64,000 bases of DNA, from contig CAVSSP010000004.1 of assembly GCA_963730685.1 (NCBI GenBank), forward strand, positions 1 to 64,000, read 5' to 3'. Origin of the DNA: Bog-756 sp963730685 (GTDB lineage: Bacteria; Actinomycetota; Acidimicrobiia; Acidimicrobiales; RAAP-2). Below are positions 56,923-64,000 of this stretch, piece after piece. The notes beneath the pieces were generated by a model that saw nothing but the letters and a program-made list of their open reading frames with translations, ran no database searches and was not told where the DNA came from. Both the position numbers and the translations under genes were made by a program. Positions within the stretch are counted from its first letter, which is position 1. Each line of letters begins with the position of its first letter.

Positions 56923-57864
56923 GTGTTGAGCAACCGCGTCACCGAGCTCCTCGGGGTCGAGATCCCGATCGTCCAGGCCCCGATGGGCTGGATCGCCCGC
57001 GCCACACTGGCCTCTGCGGTCTCCAACGCCGGTGCCATGGGGATCATCGAGACGTCCTCGGGGGAGCTCGACGTGGTCCGGGACGAGATCGCCAAGATGA
57101 AGGACCTGACGGACAAGCCCTTCGGGGTCAACATCGCCCAGGCGTTCGTGAGGGATCCGACGTCCATCGTGGACTTCGTGATCGCCCAGGGTGTCCGTTT
57201 CGTGACCACCTCGGCCGGCAGCCCGACCCGCTACACCGCACAGTTGCAGGACGCCGGACTCACGGTGTTCCATGTCGTGCCCACCCTCCGGGCCGCCGAC
57301 AAGGCGGTCAGTGCCGGCGTGGACGGCTTGATCGTCGAAGGGGGTGAGGGTGGTGGTTTCAAGAACCCACGGCCGGTGTCGTCGATGGTGTTGCTGCCGT
57401 CGGTCACCAAGGCCTTCGATCTCCCGGTGATCGCCGCCGGCGGCTTCCTCGATGGCCGGACCATGGCAGCCGCGTTGGCCCTGGGGGCCGAGGGCGTGCA
57501 GCTGGGGACGGTGATGGTCTCCTCGGTCGAGTCACCGGTCCACGACAACTGGAAGCAGACCATCATCGACGCCAAGGAGACGGATACCGTGTTCTTGAAC
57601 AGCCACACGTCGCCGGCCCTCCGGGCCCTGCGGACACCCCACACCCAGTCCCTGGAGTTCGACCACGAGACCGACGCCATGAGCGCCTTCGGCCGGGTCG
57701 GAGACGTCTACTTCGGCGGGGACCTCTCGTCGGGCATCGCCCTGGGCGGCCAGGTGGCAGGACGGATCACGTCGAGCCGACCGGTGGCCGACATCATCGG
57801 CGACTGCGCCTCCGAGTGCGAGGCCGTCCTCGGGGACCTCGCCCGTCGCTACCCGGTGGGCTGA
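56923..57864 (+). CDS. Nitronate monooxygenase family protein
   Basis: FMN TIM-barrel related to 2-nitropropane dioxygenase and FabK. EIPIVQAPMGWIARATLASA, NAGAMGIIETSSG, FVTTSAGSPTRY, GLIVEGGEGGGFKNP, PVIAAGGFLDGRTMAAALAL with GAEGVQLGT (FMN phosphate site) are clear. GTG 56923 (VLSNRVTELLGVEIP) is the natural start, 313 residues. Whether it oxidises nitronates or acts on an enoyl substrate cannot be told. Confidence 0.9.
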   Translation: MLSNRVTELLGVEIPIVQAPMGWIARATLASAVSNAGAMGIIETSSGELDVVRDEIAKMKDLTDKPFGVNIAQAFVRDPTSIVDFVIAQGVRFVTTSAGSPTRYTAQLQDAGLTVFHVVPTLRAADKAVSAGVDGLIVEGGEGGGFKNPRPVSSMVLLPSVTKAFDLPVIAAGGFLDGRTMAAALALGAEGVQLGTVMVSSVESPVHDNWKQTIIDAKETDTVFLNSHTSPALRALRTPHTQSLEFDHETDAMSAFGRVGDVYFGGDLSSGIALGGQVAGRITSSRPVADIIGDCASECEAVLGDLARRYPVG

Positions 57865-57990
57865 GCCCGCTGTCTCGCACGAACGGCAGCCCTCCGGTGA
57901 CGTCGCGGACCATCTGGGTCCGCCGAGCCGCGGGAGATTACCGTATGGCGGGAATCCACCCGGTGGGGCCAGTGCGAGGAGGACATTTCG

Positions 57991-58545
57991 ATGCGACGGA
58001 TCAGTGCCGGGACGATCGTCCTGGCCGTCGTGGCCATGATGTTGGCGGCATGTGGGGTGCACATCAGCAAGAACGGGATCAGCGGGAACTTCGGCGGCCA
58101 CTCCTTTTCCGCTGCGTCCGGCGCTCTCCCGTCCGGGTTCCCGAGCGCCGTTCCTGTGCCAACCGGCTCGCGGGTCCTCGGAGGAGGCGGATCGGACAGC
58201 CGCTGGGACGTGGCCTTCGCCGCCACGGGTAACGTCTCGGCCGGAGCGACCTCGTACCAGGCCCAGTTCCGATCGGACGGGTACACGGTGACCAACGTGG
58301 AGACGGGCTCGACGGCGACCCCCGAAGGCCAGCCCGCCGGTTCGTCAGGCGGGGCCACCTCCACCTCCACCACCATCACCTTGCAGGGGTCGGTCTTCAC
58401 CGCCACCGACGCCCAGTGGACGGTCGAGGTCGAATTGGGGAGCACGACGTCACCCACGGTCGGGAAGCTGAAGGCGGGCGAGTTCGCCATCAACATCACC
58501 GTGCTCCCCACCTCGTCGGTGGCGACCACGACTCCGCCCGGCTGA
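57991..58545 (+). CDS. Predicted lipoprotein of unknown function
   Basis: Signal peptide with lipobox LAAC (18-21): positively charged start MRRIS, hydrophobic core, then Cys21. The mature 164 residues are Gly/Ser/Thr-rich with segments such as SGFPSAVPVPTGSRVLGG and YQAQFRSDGYTVTNVETGS, the latter suggesting a small alpha/beta fold. The C-terminus is Thr/Pro. No family assigned. ATG follows GAGGAGG within about 8 bases. Confidence 0.8.
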   Translation: MRRISAGTIVLAVVAMMLAACGVHISKNGISGNFGGHSFSAASGALPSGFPSAVPVPTGSRVLGGGGSDSRWDVAFAATGNVSAGATSYQAQFRSDGYTVTNVETGSTATPEGQPAGSSGGATSTSTTITLQGSVFTATDAQWTVEVELGSTTSPTVGKLKAGEFAINITVLPTSSVATTTPPG

Positions 58546-58569
58546 ACGCCGAGAGCGTGACCGGGCCGG

Positions 58570-58911
58570 TCAGCGCCGGAGGGAGGCCACGAACTCGAAG
58601 GCCTCGGCAGTGAGGTGGCGCCAGACGCGGCCGTCCTCGTTCGTCACGGTCAGCCACTCCTTCATCGGGCGCCCCTTGCCGGCATCGAAGTGCTGCCCCG
58701 TGCCCTCCTCGATCAGGGTGCTCACGCGCCCCGCCGGCAGTTTGACCACGAGCCTCCCCCGGGTGAGCATGGCGAAGATCGACCCGTTCACCTTCAACGC
58801 CGATGATCCGAATCCCCTGGTCCCCGACTCGCCCGGGAGGGTGACGGCCGTCCGTCCCGCATAGTCGTCGACGAGGGCGTCGAACCGTTCCTCCGGAGTC
58901 ACGGATGCCAT
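58570..58911 (-). CDS. TfoX N-terminal-domain-like protein
   Basis: 113 residues. GFGSSALKVNGSIFAMLTRG, RLVVKLPAGRVSTLIEEGTG and MKEWLTV resemble the TfoX N-terminal family, small proteins sometimes linked to competence regulation in proteobacteria but of unknown role in actinobacteria. ATG 58911; GTG/TTG upstream would add unconserved sequence. The frame extends far upstream on the minus strand only as composition artefact. Confidence 0.75.
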   Translation of the reverse strand: MASVTPEERFDALVDDYAGRTAVTLPGESGTRGFGSSALKVNGSIFAMLTRGRLVVKLPAGRVSTLIEEGTGQHFDAGKGRPMKEWLTVTNEDGRVWRHLTAEAFEFVASLRR

Positions 58912-58976
58912 GAGAGCACGCCCTCCGACCGGGTGCAACGGTCGATCGGAGGACCGGTGCAGGCCATACTGGACAG

Positions 58977-59252
58977 ATGCGCTCCGTTCCCCTGCTGGGC
59001 GAAAAAGTGTGGTTCGGTCCCCGACGGTTCGGATGGGGCCTGAGCCCGGTCTCCGTCGAGGGTTGGGTGGTGACGGGGGTGGCGCTGCTGTTGTCGTTCG
59101 TGTTGGGACGCCGGTTCCCGAACCGACCCCTGGCCCGCCACCTGCCGGCCCTGGCGCTGGCGGCGATCGCCATCGCCAAAGGAACCGCCCCCGGTGGCCC
59201 CCGAGCCCGCTCCGGACTCCGGACCGCCGCCGTCGCCGCCACCGACGACTAG
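58977..59252 (+). CDS. Small membrane protein of unknown function
   Basis: 91 residues. Two hydrophobic segments: VVTGVALLLSFVLGRRF and HLPALALAAIAIAKG; the first half also has PLLGEKVWFGPRRFGWGLSP. No family recognised. Start ATG 58977 has no strong ribosome site but lies in a short divergent region opposite the TfoX-like gene. Codon use (third-position GC) fits a real gene. Confidence 0.6.
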   Translation: MRSVPLLGEKVWFGPRRFGWGLSPVSVEGWVVTGVALLLSFVLGRRFPNRPLARHLPALALAAIAIAKGTAPGGPRARSGLRTAAVAATDD

Positions 59253-59324
59253 GGCCCGTTGGACCGGGCCCATGGGGCGGGGCCCGAGGCACGGTCTGGA
59301 GTACGGTCGGTCGAGGTGATACGG

Positions 59325-61100
59325 GTGTGGCCCACGGTGCGATGGTCCAGGAGAGTCGTGACGGCGGCGGTGCTGGTCGGCTCGCTCGTGGGCCAGGGTG
59401 TCGCCGTGGTGATGGCGCCGGGCCCGACGGCAGGGGCCTCGTCGCCGGTACCGGGCGCCCCCGGTTGCCCGTTGTTCCCGTCCGACAACGTTTGGAATAC
59501 CGACATCTCCGCACTGCCGGTGGACCCCCACAGCGCGGCCTGGCTGGCCAGCATGGACAGCGCCACCACCGACCTGCATCCCGACTTCGGCCCTTCGGGG
59601 GACCCCTCTGCGCCCTATGGGATCCCCTACACGGTGGTCCCGCCCTCCCAGCCATTCGTCAACGTCACATTCACCTACGGCTCCGAGAGCGATCCCGGGC
59701 CGTATCCGTTCGGGCCCACGACCCCCATCGAGGGGGGCGCGCAGTCGACCGGTGACCGTCACGCCATCATGGTCGACCCGTCCACCTGCAGGCTCTACGA
59801 ACTGTACGACGCCCGCTACGACCCGTCGGGATCGACCGCAGGCTCCGGCGCCATCTGGAACCTCGAGTCGGATGCACTGCGACCAGCCGGGTGGACGTCG
59901 GCGGACGCCGCCGGCCTACCCATACTCCCCGGGCTGCTCCGCTACGACGAGGTGGCGTCCGGTTCGATCACCCACGCCATCCGCATGACGGCGGCGTCGA
60001 CGGACACCTCGTACCTGTGGCCCGCCCGTCATGAGGCCGGGACGTCCAGCAATCCCAACCTCCCACCCATGGGAGCACGATTCAGGCTGAAGGCCGACTT
60101 CGACATCTCGTCCTTCTCGCCGCAGGCGCAGACCGTGCTCCGCGCCATGCAGCACTACGGGCTCATCCTGGCCGACAACGGATCGAACTGGTACTTCGGT
60201 GGGGACGCCGACAACAGCTGGCCCATCTCCCTGGTCGACGAGCTGAAGCAGATACCGGCGAGCGCCTTCGAGGCGGTCGACGAGTCCTCGTTGATGGTCA
60301 ACCCCGACTCGGGCCAGGCCCGGTTGCCGGGCGCCTCGTTGCAGTGCTCGACCGGTACCGGCTACCGCATGGTGGCGGGCGACGGAGGCATCTTCTCGTT
60401 CTGCGAGCCGTTCTACGGATCGATGGGTGGCCGCCCGCTGGATGCGCCCATCGTCGGTGCGGTGGAGTCGCCCGATCGTGCAGGGTACTGGCTGGTGGCC
60501 TCGGACGGGGGTGTCTTCGCCTTCGGGGACGCCCGGTTCTTCGGGTCGATCGGCGGTCACCCGCTGAACCGACCCATCGTGGGCATGACTGCGACCGCCG
60601 ACGGGCGCGGGTACTGGCTGGTGGCCTCGGACGGGGGTGTCTTCGCCTTCGGGGACGCCCGGTTCCACGGCTCGACCGGCTCGATCCGTCTCACCAGACC
60701 GGTGGTCGGCATCACCGCCACCCCCGACGGCGGCGGGTACTGGCTGGTGGCCTCGGACGGAGGGGTCTTCGCTTTCGGGGACGCCCGGTTCATGGGCTCG
60801 ACCGGTGGGCACCCGCTCAACCGCCCTGTCGTCGGCATCGCCGCCACCAACGACGGTCACGGGTACTGGCTGGTGGCCTCGGACGGAGGTCTCTTCACGT
60901 TCGGGGATGCCGCCTTCCACGGATCCATGGGGGGGCGGCCGCTCAACGAGCCGATCGTCGGGATGAAGGCGACGGCTGACGGGTCCGGCTACTGGGAGGT
61001 TGCGGCTGACGGCGGCGTATTCAGCTTCGGAAGTGCTACGTTCCACGGCTCGACCGGTGCGCTGAGGATCGTGGCGCCGATCGTGGCGATGACCGGCTGA
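59325..61100 (+). CDS. Secreted protein with six 42-residue repeats
   Basis: A signal peptide (RRVVTAAVLVGSLVGQGVAV) is followed by a ~300-residue domain containing FPSDNVWNTDISALPV, HAIMVDPSTCRLYELYDARY and NSWPISLVDELKQIPASAFE. The C-terminal ~250 residues are six repeats: the first and last diverge, the middle four begin GYWLVASDGG and continue with FAFGDARF, GSxGGxPLNRPxVG and a TADGxG-type end. A beta-propeller-like fold is likely. Such repeats are, to my knowledge, characteristic of Acidimicrobiia. GTG 59325 has GAGG 8 bases upstream; the frame extends upstream. Function unknown. Confidence 0.85.
   Translation: MWPTVRWSRRVVTAAVLVGSLVGQGVAVVMAPGPTAGASSPVPGAPGCPLFPSDNVWNTDISALPVDPHSAAWLASMDSATTDLHPDFGPSGDPSAPYGIPYTVVPPSQPFVNVTFTYGSESDPGPYPFGPTTPIEGGAQSTGDRHAIMVDPSTCRLYELYDARYDPSGSTAGSGAIWNLESDALRPAGWTSADAAGLPILPGLLRYDEVASGSITHAIRMTAASTDTSYLWPARHEAGTSSNPNLPPMGARFRLKADFDISSFSPQAQTVLRAMQHYGLILADNGSNWYFGGDADNSWPISLVDELKQIPASAFEAVDESSLMVNPDSGQARLPGASLQCSTGTGYRMVAGDGGIFSFCEPFYGSMGGRPLDAPIVGAVESPDRAGYWLVASDGGVFAFGDARFFGSIGGHPLNRPIVGMTATADGRGYWLVASDGGVFAFGDARFHGSTGSIRLTRPVVGITATPDGGGYWLVASDGGVFAFGDARFMGSTGGHPLNRPVVGIAATNDGHGYWLVASDGGLFTFGDAAFHGSMGGRPLNEPIVGMKATADGSGYWEVAADGGVFSFGSATFHGSTGALRIVAPIVAMTG
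60361..61097 (+). repeat. Six in-frame 126-bp coding repeats
   Basis: The block encoding GYWLVASDGG recurs at about 60484, 60610, 60736 and 60862, exactly 126 bp apart, with diverged units starting near 60361 and 60988. The first part of each unit is nearly identical in DNA while the middle varies, suggesting recent duplication or gene conversion. Confidence 0.9.
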
Positions 61101-61171
61101 GACCGAACCAGTGGCCACTGCTCGGGGCGGGACTCGGCCGTGTCCCGGACACGCTGGAGGAGGAGCATCGG

Positions 61172-61735
61172 GTGAGAAAGCTACGTTGGGTTCTGGGCGC
61201 GTTGTCGGTGTCGGCGTCGCTGGGACTGGCGGCGTGCGGCTCGTCGACGGGCGGGACGGGCGGCACTCCCACCTCGGGATCCACGGCCACCACGACGACG
61301 CACCCGAGCTCGTCCAGCACCAGCGTGGCCATCCCGTCCTCGGGGTCGGCGGCGGTGAACGTTCCGATCACCGATGAGGTGCGGGCCCAGTTGGTGGCCG
61401 CCGGCGCGGCGGTGAACGGCATTCCCGTGGGCGAGTACAGCGGGTTGGCGCCGGGCCTCACGTATCTGGCGTTGGACCAGGCGACCGGTACCTACTGGGC
61501 CGGCGCCCGACTCGTCCCGGCGCCGACGAGCGATCCGTCGGCGCCGTCTCGGGCCCAGGTCGCCTCTCAGGACGATGGCTCGTACTACGTGTTCAGCCAG
61601 CCCCGGGGTGGGATTTGGACCGCCCATGCCACAGGGGCGAGCGGTCCGGATACTCCGTGCTCGATCACCGTCCCGTCGACCGTCCTCGCCATATGGGGTT
61701 GGCCGGCTGGAGGCTGTCGGCCCTCGGGAGCCTGA
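61172..61735 (+). CDS. Predicted lipoprotein with Thr/Ser linker
   Basis: 187 residues. Signal peptide MRKLRWVLGALSVSASLGLA then lipobox LAAC with Cys at 22, followed by a Gly/Ser/Thr linker (about 23-60). The C-terminal domain has DEVRAQLVAAGAAVNGIPVG, YLALDQATGTYWAGARLVP and DGSYYVFSQPRGGIWTAHA. GTG start with GGAGGAGG about 8 bases upstream. No family recognised. It could be a surface or export-linked companion of the preceding repeat protein, but only proximity suggests this. Confidence 0.8.
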   Translation: MRKLRWVLGALSVSASLGLAACGSSTGGTGGTPTSGSTATTTTHPSSSSTSVAIPSSGSAAVNVPITDEVRAQLVAAGAAVNGIPVGEYSGLAPGLTYLALDQATGTYWAGARLVPAPTSDPSAPSRAQVASQDDGSYYVFSQPRGGIWTAHATGASGPDTPCSITVPSTVLAIWGWPAGGCRPSGA

Positions 61736-61836
61736 AGCCCACCGAGGGGTCCGGGACGAGGGAACCTCGGCCGGCCAGGTTTCGACGGTGGGATACCTTC
61801 GGTTTGCTATTCGCGAAAGTGATCGGCGAAGGGACT

Positions 61837-61897
61837 GACCCCCCGACCCCCCGACCCCCCGACCCCCGACCCCCCGACCCCCGACCCCCGAACCCCG
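61837..61897 (+). repeat. Tandem GACCCCC(C) repeat
   Basis: Seven units of 7 or 8 bases start at 61837, 61845, 61853, 61861, 61868, 61876 and 61883, in the 291-bp gap between the lipoprotein and the cupin gene. The mixed 7/8-base period may reflect homopolymer uncertainty. The remainder of the gap has an AT-rich patch near 61801-61820 and no gene. Confidence 0.85.
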
Positions 61898-62026
61898 GGC
61901 CCCGGACTCCGCCCCCGGCCGGGCACGGGTGCAGTTCCTACTCGCGGACCCAGGTGTATCGTCCGGGGCGCCAAATGATTCATGTCGCGAGGACTGCGGG
62001 CTACCGCGGGGACCGGAGGGTCGAGC

Positions 62027-62571
62027 ATGGACGTACGACGGGTGGTGACCGGTCACGATGCCGAGGGTGCGGCGGTGTTCGTGACCGACGAGGACGTGGC
62101 ACCCATCACCCTGTCGTTACTCCCCGGCACCGGAGTTCCACCGGCTGTGGGGAGCTGACGAGGCGCCGACGTTCCCCGACGACGGGTCACGACCGGAGGC
62201 GGTCCGTTACTTCCCTCCCATGGGTGGCTTCCGGTTCGGGATCTTCACCATCCCTCCGGACGGTGGGGCGGGCGCTCCCGAAGGCCTCGACATCGTGGCG
62301 GCTCTGGCCGAGTTCGACCAGCGGCTGCCGGGGATGGCCGAGTACCTCGAGCCTGACGACCCAGGAATGCACACCACCGCGACGATCGACTACGGCGTCG
62401 TGCGTGTCGGGCCAGGCCGTGCTCGAACTCGACAACGGGGCCAAGCGCACCCTCGGGCCCGGCGACACCTATATCCAGAACGGTACCCGGCACCGGTGGT
62501 CGAACACCGGGGACGTACCGGCGGTCATCGCCGTCACACTGCTCGGGGCCCACCACTCCGGGGTGCGTTGA
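62027..62571 (+). CDS. Cupin-domain protein (two frameshifts)
   Basis: MDVRRVVTGHDAEGAAVFVT at the N-terminus, FHRLWGADEAPTFPDDG and MGGFRFGIFTIPPDGGAG in a second frame, and AVLELDNGAKRTLGPGDTYI with QNGTRHRWSNTGD in a third, together form a single-cupin protein in which H-x-T-x-T-x-D and the second cupin motif (G-D-x-x-x-x-x-G-x-x-H) are visible. Breaks near 62125-62135 and 62402-62412; net 3n+2 agrees with two insertions. About 181 residues. Likely a small-molecule binding or isomerase/oxygenase-type cupin; substrate unknown. Confidence 0.8.
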
Positions 62572-62598
62572 AGCCCCTGCCGTCCATGGAGGCAACCG

Positions 62599-64000
62599 TT
62601 GCCACCCCGGCCGAGGCCACGGGGACGTCCACTGACTAAATCACGGTCGGCGGTGTTGTGGCTGGCGGTCATCGTTGGGAGCGTCGCCGTCGGCGGATCG
62701 GCGATGTCGGCATCGGTCGAGCGACCCGCCATCCGCCGGCGTCAGGACCCTTCCGCCTTCGGTGTGGTCGCCGGAGATCGGGGCCTACTACTCGGACTGG
62801 TTCCCCAGCAACTCGGCCCAGGGCACCTTGCGCCAACACCTGGTCCCCGCCGCAGGGTGCCGACCCGACGCTGGTCGACTCGTGCCGATCCACGGGTGGC
62901 CGAGCGGGCCATCGCCCAGGCGTCCAGGAGCGGGATCGACTTCTTCGCCCTCGACTGGTGGCCGTCGAGGGCGGCGCAGAACCGGAACGTCGACGCCTTC
63001 TTGAAGGCCAAGAATCTGGCGGACATCAAGTTCTGCTTCCTCTACGAGACCTGGGACCTCGGATTCCACGCCGGCAACGAGTCCACGCCGGTCACACCTC
63101 GATGGAGTTCGGATTCGACGCGGACCTCCTGCTCTTCGCCAAGAAGTACTTCTCCAATCCCAGCTACCTCCGCATCGACGGACGCCCGGTGGTCGTCCTG
63201 TACCTGAGCCGGACCCTGACCGGCGACGTCAGCGCCATGATGACCGGGGCGCGGGCCCTCATGCGGGCCCACGGCTTCAACCCCTTCTTCATCGGCGACG
63301 AGATCGCATGGCGGGTCGATGCAGTCGACACGCCCCCGAACACCCTGGGTCTCACCCAGACCCCCCAGGTGTCCCGCATCGATCTCTTCGACGCCGTCAC
63401 CGCCTACACCCTGTACTCGGGAGGTGCACCCGACCCGCTGAGCCCACAGGCTGATTTCGAGAACTACCCGGGCAGGACGAACCTGGTGTCGGACGAGGTC
63501 GGGCTGTACCGGAAGTACCAGCTGGCCTCAGGGGGCCGGGTTCCGGTCGTCCCCGACGTCATGCCGGGCATCAACACCCGCGGAGTGCGGCTCCAGGTCA
63601 ACGAGCCCGCCCAGCCCAGGCAGTGGCTGCCGGGGTACTCCTCGGGGAGCACCCTCGGGAACTACCTGGCCCAGATCGCCGGCCCTGTGCTCGAGCCGTC
63701 ACTGCCCATGGTGTTCGTGACCAGCTGGAACGAGTGGAATGAGGACACCGCCATCCAGCCCGTGGGCGGAGTGGCGACGTCGCGGGACGATTCGCCCACC
63801 GGACGGGCCTATACCCAGGGGTACACCTACGGCGGCGAGGGGAACACCGACCTCGACGTCCTGCGCACCTTCGCCGACGCCGCATGGGGGAGGGTGGTCG
63901 GCGCCACGGGGACGCCGTTGGCCCACACCCGGGTCATCGAGTCGGCGCACGGGCGGGCGGTGAACGAGGTGCGCACGGACTCCGAGGGCTGGTACGTCCT
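62599..64000 (+). CDS. Secreted GH99-like (WbsX-type) protein, 3' truncated, frameshifted
   Basis: TTG 62599 with GGAGG six bases upstream opens a signal peptide (SAVLWLAVIVGSVAVGG). Then IGAYYSDWFPSNSAQGT, AQASRSGIDFFALDWWPSRA, IKFCFLYETWDLGFHAGNES, LRIDGRPVVVLYLSRTL and VFVTSWNEWNEDTAIQPV are features of the GH99-like/endo-mannosidase-type barrel found in glycosidases and WbsX proteins. The last ~40 residues (GRVVGATGTPLAHTRVI; TDSEGWYVL) look like a carboxypeptidase-regulatory-like beta domain. Frame changes near 62765, 62850-62885 and 63095. The gene runs off the window. Confidence 0.78.

Overview
This 64-kb window is high-GC DNA from an actinobacterium, most likely of class Acidimicrobiia. 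The evidence is the long unbroken order from the S10, spc and alpha ribosomal operons through truA, rplM-rpsI, glmM-glmS and acpS-nnr-alr to groESL, a GuaB3-type IMP dehydrogenase-like gene, zinc-ligand forms of S14, S4, L36 and L24, and a secreted protein built from 42-residue GYWLVASDGG repeats, a type I associate with Acidimicrobiia. Genus and species cannot be read from the sequence.

Layout. 1-20.6 kb: the end of tuf, then rpsJ to rplQ with secY, adk, map, infA and rpoA, followed by truA, rplM, rpsI and glmM, all on the plus strand, often with 1- or 4-base stop/start overlaps. 20.6-29.6 kb: cell-wall precursor and housekeeping genes (glmS, acpS, nnr, alr, a family 4 uracil-DNA glycosylase, tsaE, tsaB, rimI, tsaD). 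29.7-38.1 kb: CIRCE-controlled groES-groEL, a Nudix hydrolase, guaB3, guaA and a PcrA/UvrD helicase. 38.3-43.1 kb: a membrane-anchored phosphodiester glycosidase-like protein, then on the minus strand a translationally coupled ubiA-dprE1-dprE2 operon for decaprenylphosphoryl-arabinose. 43.2-54.4 kb: a lone B12-binding mutase subunit, sucC-sucD, a HAD hydrolase, a repeat-rich spacer, purN-purH-folD, a Thr-rich membrane protein, metF, icd and mdh (TCA, purine and folate metabolism). 54.4-64 kb: accessory and surface genes: alcohol dehydrogenase, a DUF2277 protein, fatty-acid desaturase, nitronate monooxygenase-like protein, two lipoproteins, a TfoX-like protein, the repeat protein, a cupin and a truncated GH99-like secreted protein.

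Points of interest: a 324-bp structured spacer between rpsJ and rplC; long acidic tails on L4, L22, S3 and especially L29 (179 residues); an infA that appears to start at CTG; and the arabinan-precursor operon, whose DprE1 has Ala where the benzothiazinone-target Cys of M. tuberculosis DprE1 lies.

Caution. About 30 single-base indels break conserved genes from glmS onward (glmS, nnr, alr, udg, tsaE, tsaB, tsaD, pcrA, the glycosidase, HAD, purH, metF, mdh, adh, cupin, GH99-like). Many lie in short G or C runs. None is seen in the first 20.6 kb. Because many of these genes are essential, I read most of them as consensus-sequence errors and annotate each locus as one gene with the break marked.
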